NCBI RefSeq assembly: GCF_000175935.2 | Contig: NC_014837.1 | Span: forward strand, 496,001 to 560,000 | Origin: Pantoea sp. At-9b | GTDB lineage: Bacteria > Pseudomonadota > Gammaproteobacteria > Enterobacterales > Enterobacteriaceae | Length of the DNA stretch: 64,000 nt | Direction: 5' to 3' | Shown: in pieces, positions 8,426 to 16,830 of the stretch | How the letters are laid out: the number at the start of each line of letters is the position of its first letter | How positions within the stretch are numbered: position 1 is the first letter of the stretch | Translations under genes and position numbers: made by a program | Notes under the pieces: model-generated | Told to the model about the DNA's origin: nothing | What the model saw: only the letters and a program-made list of their open reading frames with translations | Databases searched by the model: none

Positions 8426-9370
8426 AGCGTCATTTTACCGGCAATCCTGTCTGTAAACTTTTGTCAGGCAATAAACGATCTGCGATAACTTTATCTATGT
8501 TACTTATTGGTTATATTTGTTGTAAATAATCGAATGAAAGGTTATTGATATAGCCATTGTGATAATAAGGATATCGGTTTTTTTGTGAATTTTATGTACC
8601 TTTATATTGAATAAAGGTTATCGTAAACTTGGGAAATTATTATTTTCTCAGATCGGAAAGATTCTTTATTTAGACATTAAACGCGATTTATCAGATTAAT
8701 CATTAAAATCATTCAAGTGCATATGTTTTTGATTTATAAGTATAATTTTACTTATGTTGGGTGTTTTATTATTGCCAATGGTGCCACGATCTAACGTAGA
8801 AACGCCGACGCCATTAATGATTGATTTTCTTTTGGTTACAGTTGGTTGATTGATTGATTCATTTTTCTTTTCTTGTGAATGAATATAAGATGTCGTGCAA
8901 CAAAAAAACGATTTACCCACATTTTTCTTGACAATATGCGGGTGGGGGGGAATATACTGAGCCTCATTCGGACTACACAGCTCCTATATTGTTCTTTATC
9001 GACAATATAAGCGTCTCGAAACCTGGATCATCTCAAATAAGCAAATTTCAGCGTTTAGGGTCTTTTGCTTATCGTCGAGTACTGTTAGCGCTTATTTTAT
9101 AAGCTTCGTCGGCAATCAACCGGGTGTCAGCATGACCAAATGGTCAGGCTCAACCTCTCTTGTTCATGCCTTCGGATATTATCCTGTTTCTTGTGTGTTT
9201 AGCAGGGATAAATGCTAACTATGATGCATCGGCGTGTAGATTAATCCGATGGTGCGACACCTGTTTCTACACTCCCCGTTCTGACTCTTACCACTTCACC
9301 TGCCATGTAAGGGGAAGAGCGTTCGGTTGTCGCTGGCTAATCTGGTCACTTAATAGAAAAGAAGATAGTC
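8426..9370 (+). other. Long AT-rich upstream and leader region of the bd oxidase operon
   Basis: No convincing protein gene is present in this 945-base stretch. The first half is markedly AT-rich and contains GTTA words 11 bases apart (8499 and 8510), a spacing typical of ArcA-binding repeats. The second half, after a promoter-like element at 8928, is rich in inverted repeats: TATATTGT/ACAATATA (8985-8992 with 9002-9009) and GTGTAGA/TCTACAC (9234-9240 with 9266-9272), the latter enclosing GGTG-CGA-CACC. An open frame on the plus strand (TTG at 9160 to 9381) overlaps the oxidase start by 11 bases. A 74-codon frame on the minus strand (8696-8920) is probably chance. Confidence 0.5.
8928..8958 (+). 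promoter_or_regulatory. Candidate sigma-70 promoter for the bd oxidase leader
   Basis: A perfect TTGACA (8928-8933) is followed by AATATA at 17 bases or TATACT (8953-8958) at 19 bases, within GGGGGGAATATACT. It would give a transcript with a leader of about 400 bases before the oxidase ATG. Confidence 0.5.
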
Positions 9371-10813
9371 ATGTTAAGTAACGATCTCACATCGCTGATT
9401 ACGCGAATCGACTTCGCGCTAATCTCATCAGTACATATCATTTATCCACCACTGACCATCGGTCTGGCCGCGCTGTTGTTCATTTCTGAACTGATGTGGG
9501 TTAGAAAAAACGATGAGAAGTGGTACCGCTTGTGTCGCTTTTTCGAAAAGCTGTTCATCGTTAACTTCGGGGCCGGTGTGGCTACCGGTGTCACGATGGA
9601 AATGGCTTTTGGTATCCTGTATGGCCGCTTTTCTCAAGCCGCCGGGCCATTCTTCGGCCAGGTGTTGGGATATGAGACCATCACCGCCTTTATGTACGAA
9701 GCCGGTTTTATCGGACTGATGATTTTTGGCTGGGGCAAGATCAGCCGTGGCATGCATCTTTTCGCCACCTTCAACGTTGCCCTCTCCTCAACGCTTTCAG
9801 CGATGTGGATTCTGGTCGCCAACTCGTGGATGCAGACGCCAACCGGGGTTGAGTACAAGAACGGCATTTTCCATGTGACGGATTGGGTCGCTGCACTTCT
9901 CAATCCCAATGTCAAAACCGCCTTTCCTCATATGTTACTCGCCAGCTTTGAGCTGTCGCTCTGCTTCGTGGTTGCGACGTGTGCCTGGTTCGTGCTGAAA
10001 CGCCGCAATGTCGAGCTTTTCCTGCAACCGCTGAAATATGCCCTGGTTTTGCTGGCCTTCGTTGCCGCTGCACAGGTCTATATGGGTGATGTGCTGGGCG
10101 AGAATACTCTCGAAAACAAACCTGCGGCACTGGCAGCGATGGAAGGGCACTACGACACCTATGATGCAGCCGGTAACGTCAACAGTGCCTGGCATATCCT
10201 TGGTTGGCCGAATGCGGAAGGAAATGGGCTGGCCTGGTCGATTTCTATCCCGCATGCATTGAGCCTGATCGAAACCAAAACCTGGAACGGCCCGGTGAGA
10301 GGCCTGAACAGCTTCCCGAAAGATGAACAGCCGCCTGTGGTACTGCCTTTCTATGCGTTCCGCGCCATGGCGGGAGCGGGTGGGGCGATCCTGCTGGTCA
10401 GCCTGTGGGGCATTTGGTTGATGTGCCGCCGCCGTATGACGGTGGAACTGGCACCACGTAATACGTTGTTCCTGTTTATCGCCGTCGCGATGGTGGTGCT
10501 GCCTTATATTGCAGTGATCGCCGGTTGGTGGACACGTGAAATCGGTCGTCAGCCGTGGATTGTTAACGGGTTGATGCGTACTGAAGACGGTATGAGCGCG
10601 ATGACGCTTGGGCTGGCTATCTTCTGGCTGGTCGGTTTTGCCATCTTCGAGTCAGCGGTCGTTGCCGGTACCATCTGGTTCCTCGCCAAAGTCGTGCGTC
10701 AGGGACCGGATTTAACCAGCAAGTTGCCGGGTGAAGGTCATGAACACCTCGGCCATCTCGACCTGCCGCCGGGCGGTCATGCTGATCATCCTGAATACGT
10801 AAGACCGGTCTGA
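9371..10813 (+). CDS. cioA: Cytochrome bd-type ubiquinol oxidase subunit I (CIO-type, short Q-loop)
   Basis: The 480-residue polytopic protein carries hemes b558, b595 and d and oxidises quinol while reducing oxygen. The N-terminal ALISSVHIIYPPLT holds the conserved axial histidine, and GWWTREIGRQPW near residue 380 is the quinol-loop hallmark. At 480 residues it lacks the long Q-loop insert of E. coli CydA (522), placing it with the cyanide-insensitive (CioA) branch. The start ATG has only a weak agaaga site. It is first in a four-gene operon with subunit II and cydDC, downstream of a long structured leader. The tail is rich in His, Gly and Asp. Confidence 0.92.
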   Translation: MLSNDLTSLITRIDFALISSVHIIYPPLTIGLAALLFISELMWVRKNDEKWYRLCRFFEKLFIVNFGAGVATGVTMEMAFGILYGRFSQAAGPFFGQVLGYETITAFMYEAGFIGLMIFGWGKISRGMHLFATFNVALSSTLSAMWILVANSWMQTPTGVEYKNGIFHVTDWVAALLNPNVKTAFPHMLLASFELSLCFVVATCAWFVLKRRNVELFLQPLKYALVLLAFVAAAQVYMGDVLGENTLENKPAALAAMEGHYDTYDAAGNVNSAWHILGWPNAEGNGLAWSISIPHALSLIETKTWNGPVRGLNSFPKDEQPPVVLPFYAFRAMAGAGGAILLVSLWGIWLMCRRRMTVELAPRNTLFLFIAVAMVVLPYIAVIAGWWTREIGRQPWIVNGLMRTEDGMSAMTLGLAIFWLVGFAIFESAVVAGTIWFLAKVVRQGPDLTSKLPGEGHEHLGHLDLPPGGHADHPEYVRPV

Positions 10814-10829
10814 CGCGGAGAAGACACCC

Positions 10830-11876
10830 ATGGATATGCTTACTCATACCCAGCAATTTCTGACAATTGCCTGGTGGCTGGCGTTTGGCGTCAGCGTGCT
10901 GTTGTACATTGCGCTGGATGGCGCAGACCTGGGAGCGGGGATCTTCTCGCTCTTCGTGAGAGATCATGACGAACGCGGCGCGATTATGGCGGCGATGGCG
11001 GGCACCTGGGATGCCAATGAAACCTGGTTGATTGTCGCCGGTGGTATCATGTTTGGTACTTTCCCGTTTGTTTACGGTTCCGCGTTCAGCTACCTGATGA
11101 TACCGATGGCGCTGGTGTTATGGGGCATTATGTCCCGTGCGGTGGCACTGGAGTTCCGCCATCTGGCGTCGCCGTTCTGGCAGCGTTTCTCGGACGGGGT
11201 ATTTGGTGTTGCCAGCCTGACCGTGACCTTCTTTGGTGGCATGTGTGTCGGTGCCGTGTTGCAGGGCTTTGCACTGGATACTCCGGCGCAGGGCGTGCCG
11301 CATTATGCGGGCGGGGCGTTTAACTTTATTTCGCCTTTCTCCATCTGGACCGGTATTTCATCCTGCGTCGCCATGACGTTCTCCGGCGTGCTGTTTGTGC
11401 GTGCCCGTTTTGAAAAGTCAGAGCCTATCCGTCAGGATGCCGCCCGCTGGACCGCGACCATCTTCTGGTTAGCGATTGCCGCCGTGGTGATCACCTGGGT
11501 ATGGAGTGCTGCGATTTTTGACTGGGCGCGTGCGAAGTGGTTCGGCCCGCACTTCTGGATTTGGGGGCTGTTTGGTCTTATCGCCCTGTTCTGCATTGAG
11601 CAGGTACGTCGTGACACCCTGAAAGACAAAGATTTTGCGGCAATTATGTGGTTCAACGGTGCAGCACTGATTCTGGGCTTTGGTATGTTGATTACCATGT
11701 TCCCATGGATCGTGCCGAATACCTGGACCATTTGGGCCGGTGCCAGCCCGCAGGTTTCCCTGATCACCTTCACCCTGACGATGGGTGGGTTTGTGCCAGT
11801 GATGATTATGTATAACTGGTATCAGATTTGGGTCTTCCGGGGACGCATCTCCAAACTGGTTGGTTACGGACACTAA
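10830..11876 (+). CDS. cioB: Cytochrome bd-type ubiquinol oxidase subunit II
   Basis: The 348-residue protein has about nine membrane helices. The opening segment LLYIALDGADLGAGIF contains the conserved D-G-x-D-L-G-x-G of CydB/CioB proteins, and GTWDANETWL follows near residue 56. It pairs with subunit I, whose gene ends 16 bases upstream. The gene ends just before cydD, and there is no room for a cydX-type small subunit gene between them, unlike E. coli cydABX. Confidence 0.93.
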   Translation: MDMLTHTQQFLTIAWWLAFGVSVLLYIALDGADLGAGIFSLFVRDHDERGAIMAAMAGTWDANETWLIVAGGIMFGTFPFVYGSAFSYLMIPMALVLWGIMSRAVALEFRHLASPFWQRFSDGVFGVASLTVTFFGGMCVGAVLQGFALDTPAQGVPHYAGGAFNFISPFSIWTGISSCVAMTFSGVLFVRARFEKSEPIRQDAARWTATIFWLAIAAVVITWVWSAAIFDWARAKWFGPHFWIWGLFGLIALFCIEQVRRDTLKDKDFAAIMWFNGAALILGFGMLITMFPWIVPNTWTIWAGASPQVSLITFTLTMGGFVPVMIMYNWYQIWVFRGRISKLVGYGH

Positions 11877-11883
11877 ACGCATC

Positions 11884-13644
11884 ATGTCGGCTCGTCCTCC
11901 CCTTAGTGGCGCGGCCGCTCGCCTGGCAGAACGTTGGCTCTCCAGCCAGCGTCGCCAGGCTGGCGCCTTCTTCTCCCTGTCTGTCACCATGGCAACGCTG
12001 AATGCCATCATGATGATTGTCCAGTGCTGGCTGCTGGCATGGTTGATTGACCGGGTTGTCATCGGCGGCAAAGGATTGACCGAACTGTTCCCCGCGCTTT
12101 GGCTGTTGCCTGTCGTGATGATCCTGCGTGCAGGTTTGGACATGCTGCGCCAGGGCTTCGCGTTCGAGAGTGCCGCGCGCATTCGACAGACGTTGCGCGG
12201 AACCTTACTGGAACGTATCGCCGCACTTGGCCCGACATGGAGCCAGCAACAGCGCACCGGCAGCATCGCCAGTTCGCTGGGTGAAGGTGTTGAAGCGATC
12301 GAAACCTATTTCTCCGCCTTTCTTCCGCAAAAAATCATCATCGGTATTGTGCCACTGGCGATTCTGGTGGCGTTGTTCCCCACCGACTGGGTGTCAGGGC
12401 TGATTATGTTGATCACGGCTCCGCTGGTGCCGTTATTTATGATCCTGGTCGGCAAGGGTGCCGAGAAAATGAATCTCAGGCAGTGGCATAAACTCAGCCT
12501 GATGAGCGCGCATTTCTTCGATGTGATTTCCGGTCTGACCACACTGCGCCAGTCCAATGCGGCCCGCAGGCAGGCGCAGATCATTGCGGTGATTTCTGAA
12601 AACTACCGTCAGACAACGATGAAGGTGCTGCGTGTGGCGTTTCTGTCCTCGCTGGTGCTGGAATTTTTCGCCACTATCAGTACCGCCATGGTGGCGGTCT
12701 ATGTCGGCTTCCGTCTGTACTACGGCGAACTGGCGTTTCTGCCGGGGTTGTTTGCGCTGTTGCTCGCACCTGAATTCTTCCGCCCTTTGCGTGACCTCGG
12801 GGCGCATTATCACGCCCGCATGGATGCCCTTGGTGCCACCGAAGGATTGTTAGCCATCCTGAATACCGAACCGCCAGCGCCCGGACCTCACCCGGTGGTG
12901 CCGGTGGGTGCTGCGCAGGAGATTCGCGTTGAAGGTGTTGGCTATCAACATCAGGAAGGCGGTGGTGTGGCGGACATCTCCTTTACACTGCGCCGGGGAG
13001 AAACGCTGGCTATCGTGGGATCGAGTGGGGCAGGCAAAACCACCCTTGCCAGGCTGCTGTTGCGCTTTATCACGCCTGCCAGCGGGCGCATTTTGATTGA
13101 TGGACGCGATCTTTCCGAGCTGGATTTGCCCACGTGGCAAAAACAAATCGGCTGGTTGCCGCAGCGACCGACCCTGTTTGCGGGATCGATAGCGGACAAC
13201 ATCTGCCTGGCCCATCCTGAAGCCGGGAACAGCGAGCTGTACGCGGCTGCACAACTGGCTCAGGCCGCGACTTTTATTGAGTCGTTGCCGACCAGCTACG
13301 CCACCCAGGTTGGCGATGGCGGTCAGGGGCTTTCTGGCGGCCAAATCCAGCGCGTGGCGATGGCGCGTGCGGTGCTGACTGCACCACCAGTGCTGATCCT
13401 TGATGAGCCAACAGCGGCACTGGACAGCCACACGGCGCGGCAGATGATGACCGCGTTGGCCGAGGCGTTGCCGAATTCGGCACGGTTAGTGATCACTCAC
13501 GATACCGAGGTGGCGGCGATGGCCGACCACGTATTGGTACTGGCGCAGGGCAGGGTGATCGAATCCGGTAAGCCACAAGATCTGTTGCTGAACGGCGGGG
13601 TGTTTGCTGAGCTTGAACGGTTACAGAAGGGAGCAACAGCATGA
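11884..13644 (+). CDS. cydD: CydD, heterodimeric ABC exporter subunit needed for cytochrome bd assembly
   Basis: The protein has 586 residues from the ATG at 11884; a TTG at 11860 overlapping the previous gene would add 8. An N-terminal six-helix exporter domain is followed by an ATPase domain with Walker A GSSGAGKTT near residue 390, signature LSGGQIQRV and Walker B LILDEPTAAL. CydDC exports glutathione and cysteine to the periplasm and is required for bd oxidase maturation. I prefer the ATG because it gives the usual family length. The gene lies 7 bases after subunit II and overlaps cydC by 4. Confidence 0.9.
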   Translation: MSARPPLSGAAARLAERWLSSQRRQAGAFFSLSVTMATLNAIMMIVQCWLLAWLIDRVVIGGKGLTELFPALWLLPVVMILRAGLDMLRQGFAFESAARIRQTLRGTLLERIAALGPTWSQQQRTGSIASSLGEGVEAIETYFSAFLPQKIIIGIVPLAILVALFPTDWVSGLIMLITAPLVPLFMILVGKGAEKMNLRQWHKLSLMSAHFFDVISGLTTLRQSNAARRQAQIIAVISENYRQTTMKVLRVAFLSSLVLEFFATISTAMVAVYVGFRLYYGELAFLPGLFALLLAPEFFRPLRDLGAHYHARMDALGATEGLLAILNTEPPAPGPHPVVPVGAAQEIRVEGVGYQHQEGGGVADISFTLRRGETLAIVGSSGAGKTTLARLLLRFITPASGRILIDGRDLSELDLPTWQKQIGWLPQRPTLFAGSIADNICLAHPEAGNSELYAAAQLAQAATFIESLPTSYATQVGDGGQGLSGGQIQRVAMARAVLTAPPVLILDEPTAALDSHTARQMMTALAEALPNSARLVITHDTEVAAMADHVLVLAQGRVIESGKPQDLLLNGGVFAELERLQKGATA

Positions 13645-15284
13645 ACGACTTACGTCATCTCTTAGCGCTGGCGCGTCCCTGGCGGTTACGCATGGCGCTT
13701 GGCATCGCGCTGTCAGTGGTGGTTATCCTGTCAAATGTGACGCTGCTGGCACTGTCAGGCTGGTTCATCGCGTCGATGGCGCTGGCCGGTGTCGGGGCGC
13801 TGACGCTGGAGTTCTTTACCCCTGCCGCAGCCATTCGTGGTCTGGCGGTGTTGCGCACCTTTGCGCGCTACCTTGAGCGTCTGGTGACCCACGATGCAAC
13901 CTTACGGTTGTTGTCCGTGCTGCGGGTCTGGTTTTACCAGCGTCTTGAACCGCTGGCTCCTGCGCGTTTACAGGGGTTTCGCGACGGCGATGTGCTGGCG
14001 CGCCTGAGAACGGATATCGATAGCCTCGACAATTTTTACCTGAGAATTCTGGCACCCGCGATTGCCGGGATGATTTCATCGATCGCGATTCTGTGTGTGT
14101 TGTTCTGGTTCTCTCCAGGCGTTGCCGTCATTGATGGTGTGATGTTGTTGCTGGCGGGGGTGATTGTGCCGCTGGTGGTGGCGTCGCGCACCCGGGCCAG
14201 TGGTCATGCGGTGACGGGATTGCGCGCATCCATTCAGGCGGCATCGACTGACCTGATTCGTGGTCTTGGCGAGTTACAGGTAGCGGGAGCCGTTGCCCGG
14301 CAGTCCCGACATCTGTCGCTGCTTTCGCAAAAGCTGATTGCCGCGCAGCGCCAGCAGGCGTGGATCGGGGCATCAGGCAGCGCATTGTCAGCGCTGGCTG
14401 GCCAGCTGGGGATGTTTTGTGCCTTTATTCTGTTGGTCAGTGCGGGCCATGCGGGCGCTATTGCCGGCAATGACATCGTCATGTTGTTATTCGCGGTACT
14501 CGCCAGCACTGAAGCGGTGGCCGCATTACCAACGGCATTTGCCGCGTTGGGCGTGACACGCGAAGCGGCGCGCCGGATTTTCTCCATGGCAGAGCTGACC
14601 CCGGCCGTGGTGTTGCCCAGTCGCAGTGCAACGCCTGCCAGCTTCGATCTGACCTTTGCCGCGGTAACCATGCGCTATGCGCCTGAGCAGCCGGTTGTGC
14701 TGGACTCGCTTAGCTTCCGGGTCGCGCAGGGGCAGTGCCTCGCGCTGCTTGGGCCCAGCGGGGCAGGCAAGACCACGATTTTGAACCTGATACAGGGTTT
14801 TTGGGATTGTGATCAAGGCGATGTGTTGATCGGTGACACCCCGGTAAGGGCGTTATCGGACGAGGTGTTACGCCAGAGCATCTCGGTAGTCGGACAAAAA
14901 ACCTATCTGTTTAATGCCTCGATCAGGGACAACCTGCGGTTGGTGGCACCGGATGCGGATGATGGCACTTTATGGCAGGCACTTTCTCAGGCTGCGCTGG
15001 CAGAAGAAGTTCGTGCTTTCCCTCAAGGGCTGGATACGCTGGTCGGTGAGCTGGGTGCCCGTCTTTCCGGCGGTCAGGCGCGCAGAATCTCCATCGCGAG
15101 AGCATTTCTGTCGCATGCGCCCATCGTCTTATTAGATGAACCGACCGAGGGATTGGATGCCGCAAATACGGAAATGGTGCTGAAGGCGCTAAAAGAATTG
15201 GTGAAAGGAAAAACGACGTTGCTGGTGACACACCAGATTCAGCCGTTAATCCTCGCAGACAGTCGCCTGGTGCTGGAAGGTTAA
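13641..15284 (+). CDS. cydC: CydC, partner subunit of the CydDC exporter
   Basis: The 547-residue protein starts in an ATGA overlap with cydD. It has six membrane segments, then an ATPase domain with Walker A GPSGAGKTT near residue 370, signature LSGGQARRI and Walker B IVLLDEPTEGLD. It forms the heterodimer with CydD in the inner membrane. In E. coli cydDC is far from cydAB. Here it is last in an operon with a CIO-type oxidase, so enzyme and maturation factor are co-expressed. A strong terminator follows. Confidence 0.93.
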   Translation: MNDLRHLLALARPWRLRMALGIALSVVVILSNVTLLALSGWFIASMALAGVGALTLEFFTPAAAIRGLAVLRTFARYLERLVTHDATLRLLSVLRVWFYQRLEPLAPARLQGFRDGDVLARLRTDIDSLDNFYLRILAPAIAGMISSIAILCVLFWFSPGVAVIDGVMLLLAGVIVPLVVASRTRASGHAVTGLRASIQAASTDLIRGLGELQVAGAVARQSRHLSLLSQKLIAAQRQQAWIGASGSALSALAGQLGMFCAFILLVSAGHAGAIAGNDIVMLLFAVLASTEAVAALPTAFAALGVTREAARRIFSMAELTPAVVLPSRSATPASFDLTFAAVTMRYAPEQPVVLDSLSFRVAQGQCLALLGPSGAGKTTILNLIQGFWDCDQGDVLIGDTPVRALSDEVLRQSISVVGQKTYLFNASIRDNLRLVAPDADDGTLWQALSQAALAEEVRAFPQGLDTLVGELGARLSGGQARRISIARAFLSHAPIVLLDEPTEGLDAANTEMVLKALKELVKGKTTLLVTHQIQPLILADSRLVLEG

Positions 15285-15293
15285 TAAAATAGC

Positions 15294-15340
15294 AGGCCTG
15301 TTATGGAAACGTTATTATCCGTAACAGGCCTTTTATTTAT
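15294..15340 (+). terminator. Intrinsic terminator of the cioAB-cydDC operon
   Basis: A perfect 10-bp stem (AGGCCTGTTA at 15294-15303 with TAACAGGCCT at 15322-15331) is followed by TTTTATTTAT. Confidence 0.9.
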
Positions 15341-15451
15341 CAGTGCGAATACCGCAAAGGAAATGCTTTATCTCTTACCAACCATTATGTCTTATTGTTT
15401 CTTTTGTCAGTTGTATGGCGGATTAAATACCAGAGACATTTAAATAATAAT

Positions 15452-15625
15452 TTATCTTTTAAAATTCTTTTGAATTTCCCGCACTTTAAGACGGCAGGCA
15501 TCGACGACCCAGGCCGAGAAGTTCTGACTGTTTTCACTATTCATGCTTTCTTCAATCTGGTCGAGCAGCGCATGAGAGAATCGGATGTGTTTGCGACGGG
15601 TTTTGGAATTTGTCATTTTGTCCAT
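15452..15625 (-). CDS. Small YlcI/YnfO-like (DUF3950) protein
   Basis: The 57-residue basic protein starts at the ATG at 15625, behind aggggac. It contains R-R-K-H-I-R-F-S-H-A-L-L-D-Q-I-E and F-S-A-W-V-V-D-A-C-R. This is the pattern of the small DUF3950/YlcI-YnfO proteins commonly found in lambdoid prophages, with a ribbon-helix-helix-like layout. The function is unknown and DNA binding is inference. It lies about 380 bases from the 3' end of tRNA-Phe, a favourite integration site, so it may be a relic of an integrated element. Confidence 0.7.
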   Translation of the reverse strand: MDKMTNSKTRRKHIRFSHALLDQIEESMNSENSQNFSAWVVDACRLKVREIQKNFKR

Positions 15626-15969
15626 ATTTGTCCCCTGTAAAATTATCAAAATCTATAAAGGTGGATGAAAGGTAGAATAATATTTCTCTCAGGCGGTTTC
15701 TGTAGAAAAGTGATCAGCAGGTGAATTTTGATACTTTTCCGAACCGTATAATTTTCCTGAGGTGAAATACCAGATTACCAGAAAATGGGTGACTCCGTAG
15801 TTATTTCAATGCGCGGATATTGGGATTATTCCCAGCGGGATGTTGAGTTGCGAATATTACGGAAGCGATAATAATGCTATAAAATTTTTCAGGATATGGG
15901 TACTAAAAGGAAGGGCATTTCATTTACAAAGCGTTAGTTAATGTAAAACCTGTGAGAAGCTAAAAAGCA
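15626..15969. other. Intergenic region between the DUF3950 gene and tRNA-Phe
   Basis: AT-rich sequence with no open frame of note. I searched for a second copy of the tRNA-Phe 3' end, which would mark an attachment site, and found none here. The promoter of the DUF3950 gene should lie in the left part. Confidence 0.4.
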
Positions 15970-15994
15970 AAAACCCAGCCATTGGCTGGGTTTT
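15970..15994 (-). terminator. Terminator downstream of tRNA-Phe
   Basis: AAAACCCAGCC (15970-15980) and GGCTGGGTTTT (15984-15994) form a symmetric stem with a 3-base loop. The minus strand ends in a U-tract directly after the tRNA gene. Confidence 0.9.
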
Positions 15995-16002
15995 CTGAAT
16001 TT

Positions 16003-16078
16003 TGGTGCCCGAACCCGGAATCGAACCAGGGACACGGGGATTTTCAATCCCCTGCTCTACCGACTGAGCTATTCGGGC
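16003..16078 (-). tRNA. pheU: tRNA-Phe (anticodon GAA)
   Basis: The 76-base gene folds as a standard cloverleaf. The acceptor strands are GCCCGAA and TTCGGGC, the D-arm is GCTCAGTCGGTAGAGC, and the anticodon arm GGGGATTGAAAATCCCC carries GAA. The T-arm holds GGTTCGATTCC and CCA is encoded. It differs from E. coli tRNA-Phe by a few paired changes. Its position next to yjdC matches E. coli pheU. Confidence 0.97.
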
Positions 16079-16088
16079 AACGGGGCGC

Positions 16089-16117
16089 ATTAAACCCTAA
16101 TGGCTTACAGCCGTCAA
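16089..16117 (-). promoter_or_regulatory. Promoter of tRNA-Phe
   Basis: On the minus strand TTGACG (16112-16117) and TTTAAT (16089-16094) are separated by exactly 17 bases. They are followed by a GC-rich discriminator (GCGCCCCG), the usual mark of stringently controlled stable-RNA promoters. Confidence 0.85.
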
Positions 16118-16186
16118 CGGCTTTTGCGAAAAAACCGCAGGAAACGTGATTGATTGCCTGCTTTTCAGGCAAAGCGGTCAAAATCC

Positions 16187-16765
16187 TCAGGATAGCGCCC
16201 CGTTTTTACGGCACAGCGCGATGCTCAGCACGTCTTCGGCCAGACGGCGCGCCATGGCGACATCCTGCACATTGCGTTTCACCAGCAGCTTGCTCAGACA
16301 ACCTTCCAGAATCAACTCCATCTGATCCGCCACCATTGGCGGGTTATCCAGTTCAAGATTGACCAGAATATCGTGGGTAAATTGCCAGGAGGCGCGTTTT
16401 TGCTGTTCAGCCAGTTGATGGACCGGTTGATCGGGCTGCGGGTAGAAGCTACAGGCGGCGATAAACAGGCAGCCAGGGAAGCGGCCTTTATTGACGTGCT
16501 CCGCCAGCACCTCATAGCGTGCCAGCAGTTTGTCTGCGCCACTGAGATGTTCGTTGAGTTGAATCTGGCGTCGCCAACTATCAATCTGCTGGCCGTGATA
16601 GCGCAGGGCGTCATACAGCAGCGCATCGCGATCAGGCCAGAAGCGTTCCAGCTGTTGTGGGGCCAGCTCGGTTTCACCGGCCAGTTGTTGCAAAGACGTG
16701 GTGGCGGCCAGGCCGCGCTGTTCAAGCACATTCAACGCATGCTCGAGTATCTGTTCACGTTGCAA
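16187..16765 (-). CDS. yjdC: TetR-family regulator YjdC (DicD)
   Basis: The 192-residue protein has an N-terminal helix-turn-helix (residues about 5-50, ending LERFWPDRDALLYDALRYH) and an all-helical C-terminal ligand or dimer domain with FPGCLFIAAC near residue 96. It is close to E. coli YjdC over its full length and lies immediately downstream of dsbD, as in E. coli. RefSeq-type naming uses DicD (division control repressor); the target here is not evident. Confidence 0.9.
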   Translation of the reverse strand: MQREQILEHALNVLEQRGLAATTSLQQLAGETELAPQQLERFWPDRDALLYDALRYHGQQIDSWRRQIQLNEHLSGADKLLARYEVLAEHVNKGRFPGCLFIAACSFYPQPDQPVHQLAEQQKRASWQFTHDILVNLELDNPPMVADQMELILEGCLSKLLVKRNVQDVAMARRLAEDVLSIALCRKNGALS

Positions 16766-16830
16766 GTGACTCTCCTCTGGTATGCGGCCCGTCCGGCAGT
16801 CGGACGGGGTGTGTCTTGCTCCAGTTTCGT

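Noticed and set aside
8696..8920. 74-codon minus-strand frame in the bd oxidase upstream region
   Set aside because: AT-rich composition, no ribosome site and no hydrophobic or domain pattern; it probably arises by chance.
11469..12266. 265-codon open frame on the minus strand
   Set aside because: It straddles cioB and cydD in antisense, and both sense genes are certain.
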